Assembly (NCBI GenBank): GCA_016342745.1
Contig: JAEINT010000003.1
Span: 124,001 to 188,000, forward strand
Source: Labilibaculum sp.
Lineage (GTDB): Bacteria > Bacteroidota > Bacteroidia > Bacteroidales > Marinifilaceae
Length of the DNA: 64,000 nt
Reading direction: 5' to 3'
The translations under genes were made by a program, and so were the position numbers. Positions 55,135 to 64,000 of the stretch are shown here, one piece after another. Each line of letters starts with the position of its first letter. Position 1 is the first letter of the stretch. The notes beneath the pieces were generated by a model. The model was not told where the DNA came from, made no database searches, and saw only the letters and a list, made by a program, of their open reading frames with translations.

Positions 55135-55275
55135 ATGGCCAAGAAACGTTGTAAATTGTCTCCTGAGGAGTACGCAGAAAAAATTTGCAATGCGGAGAAT
55201 TTTATCTGCAAAAAATGCAATCGTGTCGCAAAAAATGTAAAACGATTGTGCGATGCAAAAAAGAAAAAGCAATAA
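55135..55275 (+). CDS. Small Cys-rich basic protein (46 aa)
   Basis: A short gene that starts 2 bp after the kinase-RapZ stop codon. The product has 46 residues: MAKKRCKLSPEEYAEKI at the front, Cys at 6, 18, 25, 28 and 39 including CKKC (25-28), and a Lys-rich tail. The Cys spacing suggests a small zinc-binding fold. The tight junction, unbroken frame and ATG-TAA boundaries support a real gene. Function unknown; translational coupling to the fusion kinase is likely. Confidence 0.6.
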   Translation: MAKKRCKLSPEEYAEKICNAENFICKKCNRVAKNVKRLCDAKKKKQ

Positions 55276-55359
55276 GAAAATCCAGTAATGTGTTTACTAA
55301 TAGTGATTTAATGTGGTTTTCACAGTTCACTGATAACCGTTCACTGAAAACTGATATAG

Positions 55360-56082
55360 ATGTTAAACGCCATGATATTTGCTGCAGGTTTAGGGACTCG
55401 CCTTAAACCTTTCACCAATAACAAGCCTAAGGCTTTGGTTGAATTAGCAGGAAAACCTCTTTTGGAAAGAGCCATTTTAAAATTGATTGAATTAAAGGTC
55501 GATCGTATTGTAATCAACGTACATCATTATGCCGATTTAATCGAAGATTTTCTTCGTAAGAACAATAATTTTGGTGTTGATATTCGAATCTCAGATGAGA
55601 GGGAAGAACTTTTGGATACTGGTGGAGGATTAAAAAAAGCAGCTGACTTATTTATTCCGAATGCTCCCGTATTAATCTATAATGTTGATGTGTTATCTTC
55701 TTTAGATTTGAATGAACTGATTGATCAACATACAAAAAGCGATGCTTTAGTGAGTATGGTAATGCGCGAGAGAACGAGCAGTCGATATTTGTATTTTAAT
55801 ACTAAAAATCAGCTTACAGGCTGGAAGAATTGCAAGACTGGAGAAATAAAAGAAGCAAGAGATGACATGAATAAATCCCAGCCAATGGCATTTAGTGGAA
55901 TCCATCTAATTGACCCAAATCTTTTCTCATTAATAACAGAGAATGGGAAGTTCTCGATTATTGATTTGTATTTGCGATTGGCAAAAGAAGAGAAAATTCT
56001 GGCCTTTAAGGATTGTTCAGAAATATGGACAGATCTCGGAAAACCTGAGGATTTAGCTTGGGCACAAGAGCATCTTAAATAA
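55360..56082 (+). CDS. MurU-like sugar-phosphate nucleotidyltransferase
   Basis: A 240-residue nucleotidyltransferase of the GT-A-like NTP_transferase family. The nucleotide motif is MIFAAGLGTRLKPFTNNKPKAL near the N-terminus (positions 5-26, with the GxGTRxxPxT and KPKAL elements), and the metal Asp is in LIYNVDVLSS. The length (about 240) fits MurU-type UDP-MurNAc pyrophosphorylases rather than longer GlmU or RfbA proteins. With an AmgK-like kinase two genes upstream it recreates the AmgK-MurU pair of anhydromuropeptide recycling. MurU is my best guess but related mannose- or glucose-1-phosphate transferases cannot be excluded. Confidence 0.8.
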   Translation: MLNAMIFAAGLGTRLKPFTNNKPKALVELAGKPLLERAILKLIELKVDRIVINVHHYADLIEDFLRKNNNFGVDIRISDEREELLDTGGGLKKAADLFIPNAPVLIYNVDVLSSLDLNELIDQHTKSDALVSMVMRERTSSRYLYFNTKNQLTGWKNCKTGEIKEARDDMNKSQPMAFSGIHLIDPNLFSLITENGKFSIIDLYLRLAKEEKILAFKDCSEIWTDLGKPEDLAWAQEHLK

Positions 56083-56182
56083 TTTACTTATTTTTGGACA
56101 CAACAATTAAAATGGCATTATCTACAAGTTAATGTACAGATGAATTACTTGTTGTGACAGATCAAAACTAAAAACGAAATTC

Positions 56183-56860
56183 ATGTTAGAATGGTTAATT
56201 AACCTTGATAAAGAATTGTTATTGTTACTAAATGGGCAACAACATTATTTTTGGGATTATTTAATGAGGCTAATTTCTGAAAAGGAAATGTGGTATGTGT
56301 TTTATGTTGTGCTTATTGGTTGTATTTTAAACACTTATGGCTGGAGAAAAGGCGGTTTGATTCTTATCAGTTTAGTTTTGGTAATCGTAGTAAGCGATCA
56401 AATAGCTTCTGGAATTTTTAAACCACTGTTTAAAAGGTTTAGACCATCAAGAGATCCAGATTTTAGTCATATGGTTAATTTGGTACAAGGATATACAGGA
56501 GGTAAATATGGTTTTGTTTCCTCGCATGCAGCAAATTCATTTGGATTAGCTGTGCTTGCCAGCTTGATTTTAAAGAATAGAATTACCAGTGTTTTTCTGA
56601 TATTTTGGGCAATAATTGTTTCTTACTCTCGAATTTATTTGGGTGTTCACTATCCTGGAGATATTCTTGTTGGCTCTTTAATTGGAATTGGAATGGCGTA
56701 TTTGGGCTATTTTTTACTGCAAAAGTATTTTAAATCAAGTTTGATTAAAAAACCAGTAGAACGAACCCACCCAATGGGCAGAATTTATCAAATTAGTTTG
56801 ATAGGAACCTTGCAATTTGTAATGATGGCTTTCTCTGTCTACTTTTGTTTTAATCGTTAA
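56183..56860 (+). CDS. PAP2-family membrane phosphatase
   Basis: A 225-residue membrane protein with five to six hydrophobic segments and the three PAP2 motifs: KRFRPSRDP, SSHAANSFG and SRIYLGVHYPGD (catalytic His and Asp). It is of the undecaprenyl-pyrophosphate or lipid phosphate phosphatase type. A role in recycling the cell-wall lipid carrier suits its neighbourhood, but it may act on other lipid phosphates. Confidence 0.88.
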   Translation: MLEWLINLDKELLLLLNGQQHYFWDYLMRLISEKEMWYVFYVVLIGCILNTYGWRKGGLILISLVLVIVVSDQIASGIFKPLFKRFRPSRDPDFSHMVNLVQGYTGGKYGFVSSHAANSFGLAVLASLILKNRITSVFLIFWAIIVSYSRIYLGVHYPGDILVGSLIGIGMAYLGYFLLQKYFKSSLIKKPVERTHPMGRIYQISLIGTLQFVMMAFSVYFCFNR

Positions 56861-56928
56861 TCAATCGATATTTGTGATACGATCAGGAAAAATATTAATA
56901 AAAACTATTTCATAAATATATTATAAGG

Positions 56929-57558
56929 ATGAATCTAAAACCAATTATTTACGCTGCTGTTCGAGTAGTATTGTATGCTATTCCTGTTGTGGCTTCTGCA
57001 TTAGTTATCAAAAGCGATGCAGGAATTCTTGTCGATGGTATTAAGTTTGGAGAAGGATCTTCAACAGAGTGGATGCAACAATTGTTTTTGTTGCTAACTA
57101 GTTTAACTTTTATATTGGCTGGTATTCGTTCGAAATCACATAAGGCAATATCTTACCTTTTTGGAGGTGGTGCTTTGGTTGCTCTAATCAGAGAGTTAGA
57201 TGTTTATTTCGATCAGATTTACCATGGTGCTTGGTTTCCTTTTGCAATAGCTGTACTGGCAATTGCTATTTTTCTTGCTTATCGTCAGAAAAAGCAAATT
57301 TGGGAGAATTTGGAAGAGTTTTTCACAACACCGGCATTTGGAACTTTTATTGCTGGTTTTCTGAGTGTATTTGTTTTCTCTCGTTTGTTTGGAACCAAAA
57401 AAGTTTGGAGAGCTTTATTTGATGTTGAGAAATTAGAGCCAGTACAACGTTGGGTAAAAAATGCTGTGGAAGAAGGAAGTGAATTGTTCGGTTATACCTT
57501 ACTGTTTATAGCTGCAGTCGAGTTTTTTGTTTATGTTTCGAGAAAATTGAAGCAGTAA
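56929..57558 (+). CDS. Integral membrane protein of unknown function
   Basis: A 209-residue protein with about five hydrophobic segments and no domain I recognise. Conserved-looking polar residues occur inside the membrane part (RELDVYFDQIYHG) and at the end (EEGSELFGYTLLF). Followed by a terminator. Confidence 0.7.
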   Translation: MNLKPIIYAAVRVVLYAIPVVASALVIKSDAGILVDGIKFGEGSSTEWMQQLFLLLTSLTFILAGIRSKSHKAISYLFGGGALVALIRELDVYFDQIYHGAWFPFAIAVLAIAIFLAYRQKKQIWENLEEFFTTPAFGTFIAGFLSVFVFSRLFGTKKVWRALFDVEKLEPVQRWVKNAVEEGSELFGYTLLFIAAVEFFVYVSRKLKQ

Positions 57559-57577
57559 ATGCTTAAGATATATGAAT

Positions 57578-57609
57578 AAAAAAAGGCATCCAACAGGATG
57601 CCTTTTTTT
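57578..57609. terminator. Bidirectional terminator between membrane protein and mnmA
   Basis: A 14-bp perfect stem AAAAAAAGGCATCC with its complement and AACA loop; A tract and T tract on the two sides. Confidence 0.92.
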
Positions 57610-57627
57610 ATTTATATGTTTTTGAGA

Positions 57628-58800
57628 TTAGTCAATCACTCCCGAACCAATTAATTCTCCTTCATCATACCAAGCGGCAAATTGTCCGGAAACTACAGCT
57701 CTTTGTGGTTCATCAAAAAGAATATACAATCCTTCATTTTTGAAATAAATTGTTCCTTTTTGTAAGGGTTGTCTGTATCTAATTCTAATATCATATCTTC
57801 TTTCACATTCTTCGGTAGGTATTAAATCTTCACGAACCCAGTGAATTTCTTTCTTTGGAATAAACAAAGCTTTTCTTTCAAGTAAAGGATGTCCATGCCC
57901 CATGCCAACGTAAATAATGTTTTTCACAACATCAGTACCAATTACAAATAGTGGTTCTTTTTTACCTCCAACATTTAATCCTCTTCGCTGACCTACAGTA
58001 AAAAAGTGTGCGCCATTGTGCTCTCCAATAACATTTCCATGTTCTGGTTTAAATTCATAAGGCATTGATATAGCTTCCAATGAATCTGATTTCGGAACTA
58101 TTTCATCTGCTTTTTCAGGCATGATTTCAATGATCTTACCCTTCTTTGCTTTTAGCTTTTGCTGTAGGAAAACAGGTAAATCTACTTTTCCAACAAAACA
58201 AATGCCTTGTGAGTCTTTTTTCTCAGCAGAAGCCATTTTTTCACGGCGAGCAATTTCTCTTACTTCAGGCTTTATAATGTGACCAATTGGAAACATCGCC
58301 TTTGAAAGTTGTTTCTGCGAAAGTTGGCAAAGGAAATAACTCTGATCTTTATTGTTATCCTCGCCAGCAATTAATCGATAAATTTCTTTACCATCTTTTA
58401 CAATGGTTTCCTTTTGGCAGTAATGTCCTGTGGCTACATAATCAGCACCAAGCTCTACTGCTTTTTCTAGAAATACATCAAATTTAATTTCACGATTACA
58501 AAGAACATCTGGGTTTGGTGTGCGACCTTTTTCATATTCCGAAAACATGTAGTCAATCACTTTTGCACGATATTCTACGCTTAAATCCACAAAATGAAAT
58601 GGGATTCCTAGTTTTTTAGCTACCATTTGAGCAAATAATACATCTTCTTCAAATGGGCATTCTTCAGATTTTAAACCAACGGTATCGTTCCAGTTCTGCA
58701 TAAAAAGTGCTTCGACTTCATACCCTTGCTCAATTAATATATGAGCAGCAACACTAGAGTCTACTCCTCCCGATAATCCGATTACAACTTTCTTCTTCAT
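57628..58800 (-). CDS. mnmA: tRNA 2-thiouridylase MnmA
   Basis: tRNA-specific 2-thiouridylase (390 residues from the ATG at 58800; an ATG 10 codons upstream is less likely). The PP-loop [10 protein letters not shown] is at 10-19. The catalytic Cys101 lies in [12 protein letters not shown] and the second catalytic Cys in [17 protein letters not shown] and YFLCQLSQ are family blocks. It catalyses 2-thiolation of U34 in Lys, Glu and Gln tRNAs. Housekeeping; monocistronic. Confidence 0.95.
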   Translation of the reverse strand: MKKKVVIGLSGGVDSSVAAHILIEQGYEVEALFMQNWNDTVGLKSEECPFEEDVLFAQMVAKKLGIPFHFVDLSVEYRAKVIDYMFSEYEKGRTPNPDVLCNREIKFDVFLEKAVELGADYVATGHYCQKETIVKDGKEIYRLIAGEDNNKDQSYFLCQLSQKQLSKAMFPIGHIIKPEVREIARREKMASAEKKDSQGICFVGKVDLPVFLQQKLKAKKGKIIEIMPEKADEIVPKSDSLEAISMPYEFKPEHGNVIGEHNGAHFFTVGQRRGLNVGGKKEPLFVIGTDVVKNIIYVGMGHGHPLLERKALFIPKKEIHWVREDLIPTEECERRYDIRIRYRQPLQKGTIYFKNEGLYILFDEPQRAVVSGQFAAWYDEGELIGSGVID

Positions 58801-59006
58801 TACTAATTTCTCCTTCTTTTCAGATTGCAAAAGTATTCAAATTTTGGCTTAGTGCCAATTGTCCCTGACGAATTGGGAATAATTTAACATGTAAAGTTAC
58901 TTATGTATTTTTTTAGAATCGAAAAATGACTTAACTTCGATAATGTTTTATGTAGGGTGATTTTATTATGCCACCCTAAATCATTAGTTTATTAAATACA
59001 AAAAAA

Positions 59007-59891
59007 ATGAAAAAACTTAGTTTTACATTGCTACTTTCTTTTGTAGCTATATTTGTTTCCGCACAGGAAAAACAGGATACCTCATACTGGAAAAAAGGAG
59101 GTATGGCTTCTATCACATTTTCACAAACATCATTAACGAATTGGTCAGGTGGTGGTGATAATGCCGTTTCAACAAATGCTATTTTAGATGTTTTTGCAAA
59201 TTTTAACAAAGGGAAAAATAGTTGGGAGAATGTAATGAAACTTGAATACGGCTTGGTGAAGCAAGGCGATGAAGGTGTTCGAAAAAGTATCGATAAAATT
59301 GATTTTACATCGAAATATGGATATAAAAATGGTGGACATTGGTTCTACACAGCCTTATTTGATTTTAAAACACAGTTTGCTAAAGGTTATAATTATAGTA
59401 GTACCGATGGTGTTGATGATGTAAAAGTTTCTAACTTTTTGGCTCCAGCTTACATGACTTTCTCTGTGGGTATGGATTACAAACCAAATGATATTTTTTC
59501 AGCTTACATTTCACCTTTAACTAGTAAAATGACTGTTGTTAATGATGATGATTTATCGGATGCAGGTGCTTTTGGTGTTGATGCAGGTGATAAATTCAGA
59601 GGTGAGTTTGGTGCTTTTACAAAATTGGCTGTGAATAAGGATATCATGAAAAATGTGAATTTTAAATCTACTTTAGATTTATTTTCTAATTATTCTGAGA
59701 ACTTTGGAAATGTTGATGTTACTTGGGATGTAATGATAAACATGAAAATTAATAGTGTTCTTACCGCCACAATCAATACTTCATTGGTTTACGATGATGA
59801 TGTTGATTATATTGATGATGAAGGAATGAACAAAGGACCAAAAATTCAGTTTAAGGAAATTGTAGGACTTGGATTAGCTTATAAATTCTAA
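59007..59891 (+). CDS. DUF3078 outer-membrane-type protein
   Basis: A 294-residue protein with a signal peptide (1-19) and alternating beta-strand pattern ending in GLGLAYKF, as in small outer-membrane barrels. The N-terminal SYWKKGGMASITFSQTSLTNWSGGGDN is the DUF3078 signature. Function unknown. Followed by a terminator shared with the convergent lipoprotein. Confidence 0.85.
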   Translation: MKKLSFTLLLSFVAIFVSAQEKQDTSYWKKGGMASITFSQTSLTNWSGGGDNAVSTNAILDVFANFNKGKNSWENVMKLEYGLVKQGDEGVRKSIDKIDFTSKYGYKNGGHWFYTALFDFKTQFAKGYNYSSTDGVDDVKVSNFLAPAYMTFSVGMDYKPNDIFSAYISPLTSKMTVVNDDDLSDAGAFGVDAGDKFRGEFGAFTKLAVNKDIMKNVNFKSTLDLFSNYSENFGNVDVTWDVMINMKINSVLTATINTSLVYDDDVDYIDDEGMNKGPKIQFKEIVGLGLAYKF

Positions 59892-59929
59892 TTGAATTTT
59901 TGAACTAGTAAAGCAATCCTAGATATTAT

Positions 59930-59967
59930 AAAAGGGAAGAATCAATTATTTGATTCTTCCCTTTTTT
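59930..59967. terminator. Bidirectional terminator DUF3078/lipoprotein
   Basis: A 16-bp perfect stem AAAAGGGAAGAATCAA with its complement, TTAT loop, T7. Its T tract touches the stop codon of the lipoprotein gene. Confidence 0.92.
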
Positions 59968-60365
59968 TATCTTCTAACCAGAGATATTCCTGTTTTTTCT
60001 TCTACAAATAGAAAGTAATTGTAAAGTTTATAATTGATATCAAATCCATAATCTTCAAAAGGATCATAACTTATGTAATTCTCGAAATAAGGATGACCTT
60101 GAAGGTGCTTTTGGTTCCATTCTGTCACGTAAATATGATTCCAATTTTTATAATAGGTATTGGAATGTGCCGTGGCGATAGAACTTCTAGTAGCCAACCA
60201 TGATTCAAAACCAATATCTAGAATTAGTAGCTCATATTCAGTACTGTCTTCTGCCAGTATTTCAGAATTGGTATCATTAATAGGAATCGGTTTTTTAAAT
60301 GCTGATTGAGTAGCACAGCCATACAGAAATAAGCTTGTTATGGCGAAAAAAAGAATCTTTTTCAT
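59967..60365 (-). CDS. Small lipoprotein of unknown function
   Basis: A 132-residue protein from the ATG at 60365; lipobox LYGC (Cys17). No recognised domain. Contains many aromatic residues (YYKNWNHIYVTEWNQ). Its 3' end touches the terminator stem. Confidence 0.65.
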   Translation of the reverse strand: MKKILFFAITSLFLYGCATQSAFKKPIPINDTNSEILAEDSTEYELLILDIGFESWLATRSSIATAHSNTYYKNWNHIYVTEWNQKHLQGHPYFENYISYDPFEDYGFDINYKLYNYFLFVEEKTGISLVRR

Positions 60366-60482
60366 GATCAAACAAATTTATAAATTGAACTTTGCCTTTG
60401 CAGTCTTGTATGAATTAAATGATAAGAGTTTGTAATAGAGAAACGTTTAGGTAATGAAAAGGTTACAGGTTGGACCATAAAA

Positions 60483-60514
60483 AAAACGGACCGGTTATGT
60501 TACCGGTCCGTTTT
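60483..60514 (-). terminator. Terminator downstream of the subtilase gene
   Basis: A GC-rich stem ACGGACCGGT with its complement (loop TATGTT); on the minus strand it is followed by a run of U from the A8 at 60479-60486. Confidence 0.9.
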
Positions 60515-60532
60515 AATTCTGATTAATTGATT

Positions 60533-63500
60533 TTATAATTTAATTAATTTTTTAGAGATGATTTCTTCTCCATCTTCGATTGAAATAAAATACATTCCAG
60601 ATGGAAGATTAGAAACATCAATTCGGTTATCCTCTTGGTCAAGAGTTAAAATTCGAATTGTCTTTCCTGTTAAAGAGCTAATTCTAACTTTTGATTGAAT
60701 ATTACCTTGAATATAAAGACTTACATAATCTTTAGCCGGATTTGGATACAATTTCAACTCTTCGATTGGAGGAGTTTGACTAAGTGGACTTGTAAATCCA
60801 AAAGATGAAGATTTTGTAGCCATAGCAGGAGCAGAATTACTGATGTTGATCGTGTAATCTTCTACTTCTCCCTGACTGAAAATATCACATGCTGTTCTAG
60901 CTGCTCTTCTGTGTTTAAGAATAACCCTCATTCTTGTTTGACCTAAAGCGGCACCAGCAGGAACTGAAACATTTGAGCTGGAAATTCCAGAGCTTGCTGA
61001 ATAGCCAGAAACGACTAATTCATTGCTTGTGAATTCACCATCGCGGTTAAAATCAATATAGATTTTCCAGTTAGTTGTATAGGTTCTCGATTTGTAAGCT
61101 GAAGAGAAATTTAAAATGTAACTATTTCCTGGAGCTACGTTTGCTACCATTCCAGTATAATCACCATAACCTCCATCATCTCCAGAAGGATTGCTCATAT
61201 CTGCAAATTCTACTAAATCGATATATTCATAACGAGTTGCCTTACCATAAGAATCACAATAGTCTGGAGTTGATGCTTCGGCAAGAGTAGTTAAAGATTG
61301 TAAAGCCGAATAATCACTAGAACCACTTGTATTACTTGCTAGTACTTGGAATTCATAAGTAGTTTCAGCCATAGCTGTATTGTAACTTAAATCCGTTGCT
61401 GAAGTAGTAAAAGTTTCCCAATTTCCGCCTTGTTCTCTAATTTGAACATCGTAGTTGTTTGCGAACTCTACACTGTTCCATGAAATTGTGAAAGAGTTGG
61501 ATGTAATGTCAGAAGCAAGAACTCCTGTTGGTATAGCAGGAACAGGAATGTCTTCAGTAGTAAGTAATCCTACTGCAGAATAAGCTCCCGATCCTATGCT
61601 ATTATTAGATCTTACTCTAAATTCATAGTTAGTGGAAGCCAAAGCTGAGCTGAAATCATAAGTTGTTGCACTTGTGTTTACGCTAGACCAGTTACCACCT
61701 TCTTCACGAATATCAAGATCGTAATTATCTGCATCAGCTGCTACATCCCAAGAAATTGTGAACGAATTGTATGTAATATTAGATGCCATCACATTAGCAG
61801 GAGCATCTGGTGGCGTTGGAGCTTCTAAAGTAGTTGCACTTATAGCAACAGAATAACTACTTGACCCAACATCATTATTTGCTCTTACTTGAAATTCGTA
61901 TGTTGTTTCTGCATCTAGTCCAGTAAAATCATAAGTTGTTGCACTTACGTTTACAGCAGTCCATGTACCACCACTAACTCTCATGTTTACGTCATAGTCA
62001 TCAGCATCAGTCGTTGCATCCCATGAAATGGTTAAAGAGTTATAAGTGATGTTAGATGCCATTACATTTGTTGGCACTTCTGGTGCAGTAGGTCCTACAA
62101 GAGTTGTTGCACTGGAAATGTTAGAGTAATCACTTGAACCAATTCCATTATTTGCTCTAACTTGAAATTCATATGTAGTTTCTGCATCAAGTCCACTGTA
62201 ATCGTAACTAGTAGCAAGAGTATTAATAGTTGTCCAAGATCCACCGCTAGCTCTTACATTTACATCATAATCTTCTGTGTCGGCCATTGCATCCCAACTG
62301 ATTGTGAAGGAATTGAATGTAATGCTTGAAGCAATGATATTAGTTGGTACTTCAGGAGCTGTAGGAGCAACTAATGTAGTTGCACTAACAAGAGATGAAT
62401 TAGCACTTGCACCAATGCTATTATTAGCTCGTACTTGAAATTCATAAGTTGTTTCAGCATCAAGACCTGTATAATCATAACTTGTTGTAGCTAAATTAAC
62501 AGTAGTCCAAGAACCGCCAGCAGGTCTAACATCAAGATCGTAATCATTAGCATCAGTTACAGCATCCCAAGTTACCGTTAAGGAGTTATAAGTAATGTTG
62601 GATGCACTAAGATTTACTGGAGCATCAGGAGCAGTTGGTGCAGCAAGGGTAGTTGCACTAGCAAGGTCTGAATTCGCACTTGCACCAATGCTATTATTAG
62701 CTCGTACTTGAAATTCATATGTTGTTTCTGCATCAAGTCCTGAATAATCATAGCTTGTAGTAGTTAAAGCAACAGTAGTCCAAGAACCACCAGAAGGTCT
62801 AACATCAAGATCGTAATCGTCAGCATCCGCAACTGCATCCCAGGTTATTGTTATTGAGTTATAAGTAATGTTGGATGCGCTAAGATTAACTGGAGCATCA
62901 GGCACAGTTGGAGCTGCTTCTGTAATAACTGAAGCCATTGCCGAATAACCACTTGAACCAGCATCATTATTTGCTCTAACTTGAAATTCATAAGTTGTTT
63001 CTGCTGTTGCACCAGAATAGTCATAAGTTAATTCTGAAGTGTTAATGGTTTGCCAAGTTCCTCCTTCTTCACGAACCTGAAGATCATAAGAGGTAGCACC
63101 ACTTACTGCAGTCCAACCTACTGTAAAACTAGTTTGTGTTACATTTGTAGCAGTTAAGCCAGAAGGAACAGAAGGTAAGTTATCATCGCTAAGTGCTTTG
63201 AATGCATTTAATCGACCACTACCTAATTTTCCTGCATATCGAGAATCGTTAAGATCATCTATTGGGTCAGTATTATCAACAAGTTTATTCCAAAGTTCTG
63301 TAGGTGTAATATTACCCGCATATTTAGAAATAACTAATGCAGCAACTCCTGAAACATGTGGGCAAGCCATAGATGTTCCTTGCATAACTCCATAGTTATC
63401 ATTAGGATATGTGCTATGGATAGCAGTTGGATCTTCATTGGTAGTTTCTAATTCTCCACCTGGAGCTGCAATATCAACCCAAGTTCCATAATTGGAATAA

Positions 63501-64000
63501 TAAGATCTTTCATCATTCTTATTGGTAGCAGCTACAGATAATACATTATCATAATAAGCTGGATAATATCTACTTTCTGAGTTGTCGTTACCTGCGGCAA
63601 AAATAACAATACCACCGTTCATTGGAGCATTAGGTCCACCAGCATTGGCAATAAAGTAATCGATACCATCTAATACAGCTTGATCGTATTGGTAAGGATA
63701 GCTATAACTCCAACTGTTTTGAGAAATAACAGCACCATTATCAGCAGCATAAGAATAAGCCTCAGCAAAACCGCCTGTTGATGCACTAAATACATTACAT
63801 GACATTAAGCGAACACCATCATTGTTTCCGCTTCCTCCTGCGATACCACTAACACCAACACCATTGTTAGATACAGCAGCAACAGTTCCAGCAACGTGTG
63901 TTCCATGATCACCAACATAAATATCACCAGTATCATCTCCAAAGTTGTACCCGTAAATATCATCAACGTAACCATTGTTGTCATCATCGATTCCATTTCC
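60533..64000 (-). CDS. Secreted subtilase (S8) with seven FnIII repeats, GEVED and T9SS domains (5' end outside window)
   Basis: 1155 visible residues, open at the right edge. The first visible residues GNGIDDDNNGYVDDIYG lead into the catalytic-His block GDHGTHVAGTVAA; the catalytic Ser is in QGTSMACPHVSG. The catalytic-Asp block and signal peptide lie outside the window. After the protease come seven tandem fibronectin III domains (about 90 residues each), a GEVED domain (CDSYGK to QGEVEDYTI), and a T9SS type A sorting domain (LKLYPNPAKDYVSLY, LPSGMYFISIEDG). Expected to be exported by T9SS to the surface or medium as a protein-degrading enzyme. The ATG at 63805 is an internal Met, not the start. 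Confidence 0.93.
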   Translation of the reverse strand, partial: GNGIDDDNNGYVDDIYGYNFGDDTGDIYVGDHGTHVAGTVAAVSNNGVGVSGIAGGSGNNDGVRLMSCNVFSASTGGFAEAYSYAADNGAVISQNSWSYSYPYQYDQAVLDGIDYFIANAGGPNAPMNGGIVIFAAGNDNSESRYYPAYYDNVLSVAATNKNDERSYYSNYGTWVDIAAPGGELETTNEDPTAIHSTYPNDNYGVMQGTSMACPHVSGVAALVISKYAGNITPTELWNKLVDNTDPIDDLNDSRYAGKLGSGRLNAFKALSDDNLPSVPSGLTATNVTQTSFTVGWTAVSGATSYDLQVREEGGTWQTINTSELTYDYSGATAETTYEFQVRANNDAGSSGYSAMASVITEAAPTVPDAPVNLSASNITYNSITITWDAVADADDYDLDVRPSGGSWTTVALTTTSYDYSGLDAETTYEFQVRANNSIGASANSDLASATTLAAPTAPDAPVNLSASNITYNSLTVTWDAVTDANDYDLDVRPAGGSWTTVNLATTSYDYTGLDAETTYEFQVRANNSIGASANSSLVSATTLVAPTAPEVPTNIIASSITFNSFTISWDAMADTEDYDVNVRASGGSWTTINTLATSYDYSGLDAETTYEFQVRANNGIGSSDYSNISSATTLVGPTAPEVPTNVMASNITYNSLTISWDATTDADDYDVNMRVSGGTWTAVNVSATTYDFTGLDAETTYEFQVRANNDVGSSSYSVAISATTLEAPTPPDAPANVMASNITYNSFTISWDVAADADNYDLDIREEGGNWSSVNTSATTYDFSSALASTNYEFRVRSNNSIGSGAYSAVGLLTTEDIPVPAIPTGVLASDITSNSFTISWNSVEFANNYDVQIREQGGNWETFTTSATDLSYNTAMAETTYEFQVLASNTSGSSDYSALQSLTTLAEASTPDYCDSYGKATRYEYIDLVEFADMSNPSGDDGGYGDYTGMVANVAPGNSYILNFSSAYKSRTYTTNWKIYIDFNRDGEFTSNELVVSGYSASSGISSSNVSVPAGAALGQTRMRVILKHRRAARTACDIFSQGEVEDYTINISNSAPAMATKSSSFGFTSPLSQTPPIEELKLYPNPAKDYVSLYIQGNIQSKVRISSLTGKTIRILTLDQEDNRIDVSNLPSGMYFISIEDGEEIISKKLIKL
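61284..63178 (-). repeat. Seven tandem FnIII-coding repeats of about 271 bp
   Basis: Repeat units within the subtilase gene. Units 2-6 are most alike, sharing NITYNS, DAETTYEFQVRANN and SATTL segments with long stretches of near-identical DNA; units 1 and 7 are more diverged. The pattern suggests expansion by unequal recombination, with an old edge on each side. Confidence 0.85.

Noticed and set aside
61284-63178. Regular repeats that might suggest a CRISPR array or satellite
   Set aside because: The period (about 271 bp) and uninterrupted reading frame show FnIII domain repeats.
63805-64000. The ATG at 63805 as start of the subtilase, and an overlapping 63-codon frame upstream
   Set aside because: The correct frame continues through 64000 and encodes the catalytic-His block HGTHVAGT; the other frame is a shadow of it with Met/Thr/Leu-rich low-complexity translation.

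Overview
This 64 kb window comes from an AT-rich Bacteroidota genome, probably a marine agarophyte-degrading member. The evidence is: two proteins with type IX secretion (T9SS) C-terminal sorting domains, many SPII lipoproteins among the carbohydrate enzymes, TAnnTTTG-type -7 promoter boxes, an IgA-peptidase M64 homologue, a DUF3078 protein, and GH86/GH16/sulfatase content typical of red-algal galactan (porphyran/agar) users. I cannot fix genus or species from this sequence.

Region 1 (1-40,202) is a large polysaccharide-utilisation locus. It holds 3 GH2 (one cut by the window edge), 2 GH16, 2 GH86, GH3, 2 GH43-CBM6, GH29, GH97, a DUF5060-type putative glycosidase, 7 S1 sulfatases of four C-x-[PA]-x-R motif variants, and 3 esterases of different folds. 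There is also an orphan protein carrying only the N-terminal domain and plug of a SusC-like receptor. No full SusC/SusD pair, no hybrid two-component regulator and no formylglycine-generating enzyme lie in the window. Transcription units, separated by strong hairpin terminators, are: <1-677(-); 964-3951(+); 15753-4019(-), six genes; 16266-20736(+), with 20826-24816(+) beyond an internal terminator; 27212-24889(-); 27591-29276(+); 29492-31636(+); 32812-31724(-); 33134-40080(+), five genes.

Seven of these units start from promoters with one shared layout: a run of 4-6 C, a second weaker C-containing half about 25 bp downstream (poor or absent at the leftmost site), and a TAnnTTTG-like -7 box 47-50 bp after the start of the C run. 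I regard this as a candidate common operator for an activator encoded elsewhere, and as the most interesting new signal in the window.

Region 2 (40,348-51,366) is a LacI-family regulator followed by a nine-gene operon: altronate dehydratase, tagaturonate reductase, KDG kinase, KDPG aldolase, a lactonase, an aldose 1-dehydrogenase, a FucP-type permease, a mutarotase and a zinc polyol/aldonate dehydrogenase. Together these form a complete route L-galactose -> L-galactonolactone -> L-galactonate -> D-tagaturonate -> D-altronate -> KDG -> KDPG -> pyruvate + glyceraldehyde-3-phosphate. The sugar is the one that GH86/GH16/GH29 plus sulfatases would release from porphyran. Three near-perfect 16-bp palindromes in front of the operon are candidate LacI-family operators.

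Region 3 (51,373-64,000) is mostly housekeeping: M64 peptidase, DUF554 membrane protein, an AmgK-like kinase fused to a RapZ C-terminal domain, a 46-residue Cys-rich protein, a MurU-like nucleotidyltransferase, PAP2 phosphatase, a membrane protein, MnmA, DUF3078, a small lipoprotein, and a large secreted subtilase with seven fibronectin III repeats that runs off the right edge.
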